From NCBI RefSeq assembly GCF_963678635.1, contig NC_087071.1:31052141-31116140 (forward strand): 64,000 nt of DNA, given 5' to 3'. A program made the position numbers and the translations under genes. Below are positions 34,561 to 45,165 of this stretch, in pieces; the first letter of the stretch is position 1; every line of letters starts with the position of its first letter. The notes beneath the pieces are model-generated. The model did no database searches. It was given only the letters and a program-made list of their open reading frames with translations, and had not been told where the DNA came from. The DNA comes from Symsagittifera roscoffensis (Eukaryota; Xenacoelomorpha; Acoela; Convolutidae).

Positions 34561-37500
34561 GTAAGTGTTCATTTAAACGTCTAAATAGTTAAATATATGG
34601 CAAAAGATCATTGATGTTTGTAAGAGAGAACGGTCTATGATTAGACAGGCTGCAAAGCCTTTCGAAGATCCACTGCGAATAGCAGAAACGACAATTATTT
34701 ATTATTAATGAGGCTTTTTTACGACTCAAATGGCGCTCCTCTTGTGGTACTGTCTTACGATATTTATTTTTGGCTGGCTAGTTATAAGTTTTTTTTGAAA
34801 AAGGGTCTCCATTTTAAAGACATGCTTTTTAACGTTACTGGTGCAGTGCTTGACAGTTTTAAAGACAGATCTAGCTTTTTTTTTTTTAATTGAGTCGTTT
34901 TTCAACAGAAGATCAATTGATTTAAGAATGTCACGTTTCAGGTTATCAAGGAAAAGAAATTTAAATCGGAGCCTTTCTTCCTGTACTTGGCCTACTCGGG
35001 CGTTCACACTCCGATTCAGCCCAAATCCGAACTCATCTCTCGGTTCCGAGGAGTCTACGACGTCGACCGACGCGACTACCTCGCTCAAGTTGCCTCCGTT
35101 GATGATAACATAGGAATGAGTTTTTACATTTTCCCTGTACATGCATAGGTTTTTTTTGTAAATTTTACCACAAATTTTACAGAGACAATTTTTGAAAAAG
35201 ATGTCGAAACTGCCGACTTGGGATCACTTTTATCTCGCACTCAAACCTCAAAGTTTATTTTATCGAATCTGAAAAAAATGTTGTCTGTTGATTAGATATC
35301 TACCATCAAAAACTGTTTCTAGAAAACAAGGGTATAAAAACGGTTAAAGAAAGAACGCCATATTTTTTGGAAAAACACACCATATGTTAAGTTTTCGAAC
35401 GTCATCTTTGTGGGTTTTGAAGGATCTCATTTTAGAAGTGGATAGATTTAGGAGCTTTCAAATCTTTCCAACTGATAAATGATGTATATGGAAAAATGAA
35501 TGAAAAACAAAAAAGGTAGTATGGCGCAACTACTTGAACAAGAAGGAATATTGAATGAAACTCTAATAGTGGTTGCGTCTGATAATGGGGGGCAAATCTG
35601 TGACCACTGTGGACAGTCTAACTACCCTTTGAGGGGGGCCAAGAACACCAACTTCGAAGGAGGTGTTCGTACTCCAGCACTAGTTACAGGTCCCGGAGTT
35701 CGATCAGGTTCGTGGAGTCCAGTGAACAATCCCCCCTAGAAAAATTGAGCGAGGAGATAGTCATTCACTCGGTTGAACGCATTCTTCTTCAGCCAATCAA
35801 AGCTCTGAGTTGTACATCATAAGTTACTCCTTTATTTTTGAGTTTAATTTCAGGTGTGCAATTTTTCGAAACCTTTCATCAATCTGTAGGTAATGGTAAA
35901 TCACCGTTAACAAAACGGTGATTTATCATTCCCTTTTTGGATCAGTCCTGTAAAAAAAACATTACAAAAAGGCTCATCAGCAATTGGATTAAACTATTTT
36001 CAATGTGGACAGTTCTTTGCATTAATCGGCGTATTTATATGCTCAAATATCAAAAAATCGGGAATAAATTGTATACACCCCATTTAAAATACTCACCAGT
36101 GTCTTTTGTCGAGTTTTCGATCAAATACTGGTATAATTTTGAAATATAACGAAATAGTAACGAAGCTTGAAGCTCAATTGTAATTATATATAATTACATT
36201 TACAGAAAAGTTTTATGTTTCCTAGAAGTTTTTTTGTTTCGGCATATGAAAAACTTTGAAATCAAGAACTTTCAGTTGAATTCGTGAAAAAATATTATGT
36301 TTACCTCTGCCATTTGTTTTTTAAAGATTTCGTTTGACAACCTGATGGCTTCTTACAAATAGGGATAACCTCAAATGGGAGAGACACTCATTAAATTAGT
36401 GAACAATTTGTAGGCAAGGTGTATTCTGACTACTTCCACATCACTGATTGGCTGCCCACGCTACTAGAGGGAGCAGGTGGTAACCCAGAAAACCTCCCGG
36501 ATGACATAGATGGAATGAGTCAGTGGAGTGAAATGACCAGTCACTCTGGTGTCGTAACTGGACCACGTGATGAAGTGCTGATCCAATTATACTCTCATGA
36601 TGGAAATTCGGCTATCATTGTGTAAGTGCATTTCCATAAATTTTGGACGCATAGAGCCATACGTATTCTGGGGAAAGGAAGAGCTTCGGGAGGGGGTTGA
36701 TTGCGATGGTTATCTTACCACTCTAAACTTATCCAAAAGATTTACACCAGTAAAATTAATGGGAAGGCCTGGAAACAGCAAATATGATTGTTTCAGCTGC
36801 ATATATTTTTTTAAAAAGTTTTCTTAATGTATTTTAGACTTTATAGCTTTTTATTAGTTCTAATAAAAAAATTTATTAATTCAAATAAAACCTTTTTTAT
36901 ATGAAAAAATTCTCAGCTTTTTTCATTCCGTTGGTTTTGACAAACATTTCCCTAAACCTCCAAATTATCAGTCGTTTCAATTATTTTGGTTGAATTTCAG
37001 GGGTGATTACAAGCTGCACTACATGGGCACTGCAAACTCAGGGTCATATTACAATGACGAGTGGTACTACTGGAAGGGCCCCCTCAACGAAACAGATAGG
37101 TGCTTAAACCCCCCCCCCCCCCCTCGTGACAAATCTTAGCTAAACTCTAGTTTTCGTCCTGAGAAGGGATGATTTACAAAAAATGGATAATTTCATTTCA
37201 TTGATTTGTAGTTTCTTGTTTGTTGGCCAATCCCTTTTTTTAATTTCTGTTTAGTTAGCCTCCTCGAAAAGAGATCTTTGACTTCATAATAAGTGACGTA
37301 TATCTAGAAAAATGTTTACCGATTTGCAGCACCAAAAATAAAGAAACGGAAATGTTGCCAACGAGGATGTTGGCATTGTAAGGAATATATATAATCATTC
37401 AACGACATTGAAAATCAATCAATCAAAAATGGCGAATTTTAAGATTCATGCGCTAATTGCATTGGAACCTGATCTAAACTACATTTTATCTGGTGCGACC

Positions 37501-40500
37501 TTGTTAGATTTAGTCTGAGTAATTCATTTTTACAATCATCGGGATTTAGATGTAAAAGTCGTTCTATGTTACTTTGGTAACACGATTCGTGGTCAAGTCG
37601 GTTTTTATTTCCGTTTGAAAATTGTGAACAATGTATTTTCTTTTCGGAAAATGTTGCTGTAAATTTATATCCTGTGACTGTTGTTGCTCGGGCTTTTGAA
37701 TACAATGTTGCTATTACATTTGTAGTTTCTATAGTTTGTGGTTCTGTTTCGCATTGTGATACTTGATTTATTGCATATTTGTGTAGTGTTTTTTGTTCGT
37801 TTTCTTCACAATCATAATGTGTTACTAATAAATCCTGGGGTCCTGTGCGAGGAGAAGGATTTGTGTTTTGGTCGGAAAATATTAGAAAAAAGATGTGTTG
37901 AAATGTTAATATTTTTAGAATATACTCCTGAGTATGGGTTATAAAAGGTTATGTCACCAATTGTGTTTTTCGTATATCTATCGTATTTGTATATTACTTC
38001 AGTGGTTATAAATAGTGGTGGTAGCGATTGAGCTGTTATATTTGGTGGATTTAATGGGTAGGGATGTTGTAAAATATCGTTAAATTTGATCGTGATTTCA
38101 AATTTTAATTGGAGACTATTCTGTTGAAGTATTTGAATATTGTGTTCTCGAATATCTTCGTGGATATCTTGTCTATATTGTAATCTATTGAGTGCCCAAC
38201 TGTGGAGTCGGTTACTTTCTTGATGTTGTCCAAATAATGGTGGGGGTGCTACGAATGTATTCCAATCTAGTCGTAAAGGGATATTTGTTGATGATTGTTC
38301 TCAATATCTAGCGTTGAGGTTATTTGGAAAATTTAAAGGGAAAAGCGTCTGTGAAATTTGACACAGACAAAACAATAGTAAATTTTCATGTCTTTGCCGA
38401 TTCTCTACATCAAGCAGAACTTGAACGATATCAAGGACATGTAAAATTAGACAAAAAATACCCATATAACGGCGCCGCACACGGAAGACTAACTTATGAC
38501 ATACACGATAAACACTGGATAGCACACATTGGAATAAATGACCCATCAAACTGCAAAGCAGACACAAAAAACAAAGGATACCAAGAGATCATGTTTTTCG
38601 ATTGGAAAATACAACTCGAAAAAATACAACTCACACGAGATTTATCTGATAACACAATGATCTATCAAGGAATTAGATTACCTTGCAAAAATGATCAAGG
38701 TTATTGTGACCCTACAACAAGGACCCAAGCTACAATTGTTTGGTTTCCCGAAGATACATGCACAACATTCCAAGTAGCAAAAATACACGCTCGAATGATA
38801 AAAGTTCATGAAAAATGTTTTATAGAATCATTTCCATACGAACAAGTAAACCCATCCCGAAAACAAAGTAATGATTTTAGAAATATTCATGATATAGAAA
38901 ATAAAATAACACGTTTCCAAATCTATCAAGAAACAGAATTTCCATGTAAATACAGAAATCCACTTAATAAAACACAATACTCTGAAATACTTGTCGAATA
39001 CGAAAAAGGTTTCGACATGACCACTGGAAAAAGAAAATTTGACCATTATGCTACAAGTCATCCTATAAATGAAGGAACATCATACATCCCAGTTAACTTT
39101 CAAAAAAGCACAGGTCAACCTGGTGGAAAACTAAAACCACATGACAGTAAAAGCACACGTTCACAAGAACTATCACTAATGAATCGCACCTATTTTCGTA
39201 ATATTCATTATGATATCTACTTAGATATGAAATTAGACTACACAATTAGTCGAATTTTTCAAGAAATGTCACTCTCCGAATTAGAGACACTTCATCAACT
39301 ATGCGAATTGGAAAGAACACAAATCCTACAATCACTTGCACTAGCAGTACTAAAAATACCTTACGCAGGATACTTATTATCAGGAAACAGATCAAATTTT
39401 CAAGATTACGATGGAAACATTTTATGGTTTTATACTTGTATCAAAAAAAGTATCACCTCTATATGTTTTTGAAGACAAACGTTGTTATAAAAGAATCCCT
39501 ATATTCTATAAAAGTAAAGTACATTTTGTCGACACACTTTCAAGACGAACATATTTTTGGGATACCGCAGTGCCATGTGTACAATTAAATGCCGATGAAG
39601 ATAAATACTATCTCCTTACACTTGCAATCACTCAAAAAGTTTTCACCCGAAAGCATCAGAGCTAATGCTCGTAATCCAAATATTGATTTACAATCAATTG
39701 ACATATATACTAAATCAGATATCCAACATCACATTAGAACACAACAGTTTCAAAATTATTAACACAAATGGACACAATACAAAGACAATCAATTGACCAG
39801 AATTTAAGAAAACTTGCCGAAACCGCAGGATTCGCAGACATTTATTCACAAGATTATAGCGGATATTTTAGAGATATCAAAGACTAATTATGTTTAAATG
39901 GTGAAAAATACAGACCACAAGATATTTCACCTATAAATATTTTCAGTTTGTCACCTTAAAAAACGAAATTCTAGCTTTTCTAGGATGGCCCTATTACATC
40001 TTAGAAAAATTAGCTATCTTATACGCCATGTTTAATTTTATAGGATTTTTTTTCTTACTGTTAAAAGGAATCTATAACACATGCGCTATACACACACAAA
40101 TAAACCGACAAGCAAGCGTAGCACGTATACTATTTGCAGGATTTTTTGGATTTTTTCATCATCAATTAACAAAATACTTGTAGATGCACAAATAAAAGAA
40201 TACAATACAAAAATATCCACAAGACCAAATACATATAACGAAGAACATAATAATGTAGATACAACACCTACAGCACCACAGATACCAACCCTACCACAAA
40301 ACCATCCATTATCATTAGTTCCCCGAAATTTTCGAAATCTAGCAATCACGAATAACCCAAATTTTAGACCAAATACAACGCAAAGCCGTATTCAGCACAT
40401 AATGACAAATCATTCACAAAATGACAATACATATGAACAAATTATAGAACAACCTAACACCACCACTTTTCAATCTCAAAATAACCATTTTTTTAGCCCA

Positions 40501-43500
40501 CGATGAGCCGACAACTTGGATCCCTCCATCGCTCAAATTCCCGCCCAGCCAACCTCCAAACTCCAATCCCAATCATACCACTTTTTGCTTTCCCACCACC
40601 CAATTTTCCGATTATTAATATACCATCAAGCACGAATTCTATTACTAACTCAGATATTTCAGTTTTATATTCTATCTCACAATTTAATAACTCTAATGTA
40701 GAAACCCCCGACGAATTTGTAGACTCCGAACCATCTCCCTCAAATTATACCCAGACCAACTCCTCAGTTTTTCCAAACCCCCTTTTCAACTAATCCCATC
40801 TAATCATCCACTCCCATCCATTTCCACTTCTTCTTACGCTTCCCAAGTAGCCCCGACCTATTCTCCACTTCATTCCGACAGATCATATAATAATTCCCCA
40901 GATACCCCCCAAATTTCCCAGGAGCTCGATAATTTTATAACTTTACAACAACAATTAATACACCCCAACACCCTTACAATACATCAACTATCATCCACAT
41001 TAACATCCTCGAATCCACCTACTCCCACACCCTCCTCAGCTTACACTCCATCATTAGCACAATCATCCACATCCACCGAAACGCCCACTAGCACTCACAG
41101 AGCTTATCGCACTTTTAAAGGAAAATTTCAAAATCACCCATTCCCAACCAAACCCGGAACAGCCCGCGAATATATTAATCACCCGCAACACACCAACACA
41201 AAAGATTTTCTTGAAATCACCTTACCCTCATTTCCGCAATATACATTAAACACAGCTAACGACACTAATGACACACGCAATTTTGTAGATGAACATCTTT
41301 TAATGCCAACACTTCATTGGACAGCTTATTATAATTTTACTAACCCCCTTTGCCTACCACTAACAAACACTCATGACAGCATAGAAAAGAACAAAAACAT
41401 GTTATATAGACTCACCACAACACTAACACGTCGACAGTTTACTTACGTTGGATATAAAAAGTTACTAAAAACATTCACTGCACCCCAAGCTAACGAATTT
41501 GCAATAGAAAACTACAATCATAATATCATCCGCCCTAATCAAGACCAATTTTTAGACAAAGACCGCTTCGCAAACCCGCAACTAGCAGAAAAAATTTTTC
41601 ATCAAAACATCATACGCATTCACACTTAATATTTTTGATAGAAAGAATGACCACATTATTTCAGAATCACTAGCTGATATTCAAGCATACGAGAGCTTCT
41701 ATGATAAATTTCAGTTATTCTCACTAACCTTTCATTTTCTTTCACCAAAGGAACGCGATTTGCACTGTTCCCACGATATTATGTTAGGCACTAAACAAAC
41801 GCACACATATACATACTATCGTTTGATACAAAATCATTTTGATTTGCACACCCCATCAAGACAACCTCACCATTGCTTTCAGTTTCTTAACTCAAGGTAC
41901 ACGTCACCACTTTTCCTTAATTTTACATATTGCATCAAATATACTAACCTCCACGGTATCCTCCGCAACTATGACCCAGTTACCCAAATGTATATATTCT
42001 GTCCCATTACGAAGACCTTCAATGCCGAAGAATTCAGACCCTTCCTTATCCCGCATGAATTTATCCAGCCTATTGAAATACCCATATTAGAATTCGTTCA
42101 CAATACTAAATATAATCATAAGATATATAACCTCATTCAAAATACACCTTATGCCTTTGCAGTAGGCACCGAAAAACTAAACACCATTAAAGCACTTCAA
42201 TTGCTTTGGCCACTGCTACAAACTAAAAACATCATACGCATACTAGCCAAATTACTAACAACATCAGATATGATACACGACATCTTCCCCCACGGCTTTT
42301 TCCCATAAGGTAAGTATAATTTGAAATACTCTTAACTAATAAATTTAAATTAGTACTAATCATTTTCCACCAATGTTTGATTTATATTTCTAGTCTTCAC
42401 ACCACAATCACCTACAAAACAGAAAAGAAAAATAAAAATACAACTTGTTAAATTATCTTAAAATTCATTAACTTCTTGCACTAAATAATGTAGTAAAATT
42501 CATACCAAAGGTAGTAATTTCATTTATATATTATTTCCCCATGAAGCAGTAAACTTAATTACGATGAAAATTTATAATTTTACATTTCCCCAAAACGCAG
42601 TAAAATTCAAATTCAATGCAATAAATTCATAAAATGAGAAAGCAGTACTAACCTTTTCAATATTTTCATTCACTCGCACAAGAATTCTATCCAAACTCGC
42701 ACAGCTCGCCCACGAAGAATTGTTTAAATAATGATTTTAAGTTTCAAGCTTTCACTATAAACATCTCTAACACACGATACCAAGTTTCAAACTTTCCTTT
42801 AACCCGGTTGGAAAGGAATTATATACTAATAACAAAATAACAGCATGACTAAGAAAAGAAAACCAACGGTACCCAAACCGGATTAACCCAGCTTAAAACT
42901 GGATAATTTATTCTTTTGAAGACTATTATAAAGTCTAAGAAAGAAATAATAAAACACAAAAAAGTCGCAAGACAAACCCATACCAAAAACAATTTGATTT
43001 TTGAAAAAAGGACACAACCAAAGTAACATAAGAAAGACCAACATAAAACCAACACAAAACGTTATCACAAAACAGGACCTCTCAAAGAAACAGCATGAAA
43101 TCATACTCCCACTCCTGGCCTAAACCACCAGAGATGACCTCCTGAGCATGCTCTATAGCCGGCCTAACCCACCGCGCTACATCCACGCTTTGTGACCACA
43201 CTTCTATTTTTAAAAAGAGGTACTCAAGGGTGAGTAACTCTTCAAAATAACCGAACTAAAACAAAACGCTTTTGTGAAAACATCTAACTAAATTCATGAT
43301 TAAAAAACCGAATTAACATAATTTTATAAAATGTAAATCCTACTTTGCAGTATATAGATCATACCCAATAACAAAGACGAACATCCAAAGACTAGATGAT
43401 CCCATCACACTCGAACAAAAAAATGGCTAAACACAACCGACATGCTGTCCACAATCACAACTCAAAGGATTTAGAGTACGACTTGACGTCGCAGAAAAGG

Positions 43501-44613
43501 ACTTCATTGAACTAGAACAATGACCACCTCGATGTTCAAGTATACGTACGGATCCGAGTTACAAGGCATCCCTTCCACACACGATCTTCACGCCATTCCC
43601 AGACGAGGTTGCACACAAAATAAGTTCTCTACATAATACAGAAAAACCTGTCATAGCAAACCATTTTGAAATCGGATTGATTTCATTGGGGATCACAGTC
43701 GTTGTCGAATGACGACATAACAATTTCCTATCCATAATTCCAGCGTCCTGGAAAGTTCTTCTCCAAGAGGAACTGGATAAGAAAATGATGTTCGCCAAAT
43801 ACCGAGGTTCATCATCCATCCTTCAAATTGCAGAGAAGAAAGACAGTTCTATAAAACTCTGTAAACCCCGGATGGGTGGAACTTGATCTAAACTACATTT
43901 TATTATTGGATAAATTGGATATTTTACCACTGTAAAATATTTAATATTAACCAATCATAATCCATCTAACTAACAACCCACTTATTTGTAAGTGCTGAAA
44001 TTAGTTGTATTTTCAGCACCAGAGAGATTTGAATTTAACTTAGAATCTAGTTGCCTCTCCAAGAGAACTTCAGCTGCCGCAATAAACCAGTATACTCTAG
44101 ATCTATTGAGCCTAGCAGAGACTAGTTAAACACCCTGAGACTAGTAGATATAAGAGTAAGATTAGGATCGGTATTAGACTAAGAAGTTGCACGAATCTAT
44201 CCGGCCGAAAATAAGATAGCGTGACGAGCAGACGGTGTACCCTATCCGAAATTACTCTATGAGTTAACCACTTCGGTCAGAACTCAGCATTTCAACCGTC
44301 TACTTTTGTATCTTTTAGCGACCGAGTTCGATTCCAGGGAAATTGGGAACTCCCGTTAGTAGAGTGCACATTGCCGGGTCAAACTACAGAATGCAAGCTA
44401 AGTGTGGGTGAAGAGGGCGCATGTCTTTTCAACATCAAAACAGATCCCTGCGAGTATGACAACATCGCCGAAAACCTCCCGGATGTTGTGAGTCAACTGA
44501 AGAAACGACTGCACCATTTCAAAAAATCAGCAGTGTCATCAGCTATAACGTTTAAAGACGACGAGAAAGCTAACCCGGCTTTAAGGGGAAACGTCTGGCA
44601 ACCTTGGCTCTGA
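34349..44613 (+). CDS. arylsulfatase B-type sulfatase, six 3' exons (5' half missing)
   Basis: Exons 34349-34560, 34942-35119, 35516-35707, 36414-36621, 37001-37099 and 44319-44613 splice in phase across all five introns with GT-AG ends, giving about 394 residues to a TGA. The order matches the arylsulfatase B family, lysosomal or secreted enzymes that remove sulfate from glycosaminoglycan-type substrates. The active-site His (YSGVHTPIQP), Asp-Asn (SDNGGQ) and Lys (LRGAKNTNFEGG) of the second half are present. The exons for the metal-binding DD, the CxPSR formylglycine site and GKWH are not in the window, although exon a begins exactly where the protein resumes after GKWHLG. They may be in the gap, beyond element 1, or lost. 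Introns hold elements 1 and 2. The last intron is ~7.2 kb. Confidence 0.85.
34942..35119 (+). CDS. arylsulfatase exon b
   Basis: Encodes EPFFLYLAYSGVHTPIQP (catalytic-site His), then YDVDRRDYLAQVASVDDNIGM. The acceptor is TTTCAG; the donor is a weak A|GTTTTT, the least certain boundary of the gene, but it is required by phase with exon c. Confidence 0.85.
35516..35707 (+). CDS. arylsulfatase exon c
   Basis: Encodes AQLLEQEGILNETLIVVASD then NGGQ (metal-binding Asp-Asn), LRGAKNTNFEGGVRTPALV (active-site Lys) and GPGVRSG. The acceptor is weak and purine-rich (AAAAAAG); the donor is CAG|GTTCGT. Confidence 0.85.
35892..35930. repeat. 17-bp hairpin in intron c-d
   Basis: Arms 35892-35908 and 35914-35930 are reverse complements with one mismatch, around a 5-nt loop. 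It looks like a small fold-back; no element ends were found. Confidence 0.75.
36414..36621 (+). CDS. arylsulfatase exon d
   Basis: Encodes KVYSDYFHITDWLPTLLEGA (the H.TDWLPTL block), DIDGMSQW and EVLIQLYSHDGNSAIIV. The acceptor is TTTGTAG; the donor is GTAAGT. Confidence 0.9.
37001..37099 (+). CDS. arylsulfatase exon e
   Basis: Encodes GDYKLHYMGTANSGSYYNDE then WYYWKGPLNETD. The acceptor is ATTTCAG; the donor GTGCTT is followed by a ~15-nt C run (from 37109). Its last two bases join exon f to give Ser. Confidence 0.85.
37463..37489 (+). repeat. 27-bp direct repeat, left copy
   Basis: Matches 43877-43903 with one mismatch. The pair brackets the env/ORF4 segment of element 2. Confidence 0.85.
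37490..38345 (-). pseudogene. env-like N-terminal part, inverted (element 2)
   Basis: Read on the minus strand it gives the start of the env ectodomain in order: IPLRLDWNTFV, LNRLQYRQDI, NITAQSLPPLFITTEVIYKY, YDCEENEQKTL, then ATTVTGYKFTATFSEKKIHC and NPDDCKNELLRLNLTR near 37500. One TGA lies near 38296. The sequence that should follow it in the gene starts on the plus strand at about 38330, so a head-to-head inversion junction lies at 38330-38345. Confidence 0.75.
38324..40505 (+). pseudogene. env-like glycoprotein, main part (element 2)
   Basis: An open frame of 382 codons (38324-39472) includes ELERYQGHVKLDKKYPYNGA, NPSNCKADTK-like DPSNCKA, CDPTTRTQATIVWFP, YEKGFDMTTGK and CELERTQILQSLA. 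A frameshift near 39450-39470 moves to the frame with SPLYVFEDKRCYKRIP and TYFWDTAVPC. Later broken pieces carry GYFRDIKD, a hydrophobic segment near 40035-40065 (FNFIGFFF), and CAIHTQINRQASVARI. The final tail (40081-40506, partly open) ends in a TGA overlapping the ORF4 ATG. It is better preserved than the element 1 copy but not intact. Confidence 0.65.
40503..42308 (+). pseudogene. ORF4 downstream of env, copy 2 (unknown function)
   Basis: Starts MSRQLGSLHRS, with ATGA overlap of the env stop as in copy 1. It reads frame 0 to about 40785, +2 from 40790 to 41629 and frame 0 again to the TAA at 42308, so two indels give ~600 codons overall. The N-terminal ~180 residues are Pro/Ser/Thr-rich (ETPDEFVDSEPSPSN). 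The C-terminal ~400 are globular-looking, with TNTKDFLEITLPSFPQYT, DLHCSHDIML, TKQTHTYTYYRLIQNHF and SPLFLNFTYCIK. Copy 1 shares these blocks at high identity, indicating a real ancestral gene. Family not recognised; no signal peptide or catalytic motif seen. Confidence 0.65.
42309..43876. other. element 2 3' region and unassigned sequence
   Basis: About 42480-42660 has several GCAGTAAA-type motifs also present before the gap at 33650-33720, so it is the shared 3' untranslated part of the element family. At 43560-43870 a plus-strand frame with one stop (AHKISSLHNTEKPVIANHFE) looks partly coding but was not recognised. Confidence 0.4.
43877..43903 (+). repeat. 27-bp direct repeat, right copy
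   Basis: Partner of 37463-37489, one mismatch, same orientation. Confidence 0.85.
43943..44266 (+). repeat. LTR-like direct repeat, right copy
   Basis: Same orientation and block order as 14688-14985, with a ~25-bp extra segment (GAGACTAG repeats near 44120-44150). It would be the 3' LTR of element 2. The similarity ends at CTCTATGAG, about 50 bp before exon f. Confidence 0.65.
44319..44613 (+). CDS. arylsulfatase exon f (last exon, stop at 44611)
   Basis: Begins after TCTTTTAG. It encodes DRVRFQGNWELPLVECTLPG, then EGACLFNIKTDPCEYDNIAE (the LFNI..DP.E..N block of arylsulfatase B) and NLPDVVSQLKKRLHHFKKSA, ending GNVWQPWL. The C-terminus is complete. Confidence 0.9.
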
Positions 44614-45165
44614 GGTTTTTCAGAACTGAACGCAGCTTGCTCCCGATACAATAATTGAGTAATTTGTATATTTAATTGAAAATACTTAATCTTATCAGTT
44701 TTGTTTTAGTATTAAAATGACAATTGATAATTGAAACAACCAAAACAAAGAGTGAAACATGGTGAACAAACTAACAATTGTGCACCTGTTTGATCTCCAT
44801 GCCTTTCATCGCAACATTACGCATATAGCCATAATCACACCTAATTTGCAAGACAAGGGGAAGTGTAAAAGTGCTTGTAAATCATGGCAAAGCCCTGATT
44901 GTTCCGACTGCTCCTTGATTGGTCTCGAGTATTTTTTGTAAGTTGCATTAGGATAAAATTATTTATTGCTAAATTAAGTGAATTACTTGATCGTACAGAC
45001 ATTAGTTAAACTGCGATGAAATAAAAAAAGTAGAGACAAAAAAATATACATTTTATTCTGAAATGTAACATTTTATAAAACGTAATTCGTAGCAACTTCA
45101 CTAAACAGGAAATGAGATAATTTTGAACGAAATTGTAAATTTCAAGAATAACCCCTCAAAAAAAT
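44614..45165. other. arylsulfatase 3' flank with dispersed repeat
   Basis: No gene. The stretch 44757-44940 (GGTGAACAAACTAACAATTG ... CCCTGATTGTTCCGACTG) recurs in degenerate form at about 52268-52460. Confidence 0.5.

Larger units (their letters stand above)
37490..44266 (+). mobile_element. element 2: env/ORF4-only relative of element 1 in the last arylsulfatase intron
   Basis: Contains env-like and ORF4 sequence homologous to element 1 but no gag, protease, RT or integrase. The first ~0.85 kb of env is inverted relative to the rest. An LTR-like repeat lies at the 3' end, about 50 bp before the arylsulfatase acceptor. It is a rearranged, internally deleted copy. Confidence 0.75.

Noticed and set aside
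37488-37500. Second copy of the TGGTGCGACC primer site
   Set aside because: The bases are accounted for by the inverted env reading (LTRSHQ); a short match like this is expected by chance in 64 kb.
43110-43200. Minus-strand tRNA-derived SINE head (TAGCGCGGTGGGTTAGG)
   Set aside because: The A box is imperfect and no B box follows at the right distance.
14688-44266. A single 29.5-kb retroelement that captured a sulfatase gene
   Set aside because: The enclosed exons keep their introns and splice to exon f outside, so they were not copied through RNA.
44319-44345. tRNA B-box-like GAGTTCGATTCC
   Set aside because: It lies inside arylsulfatase exon f and has no A box or fold upstream.
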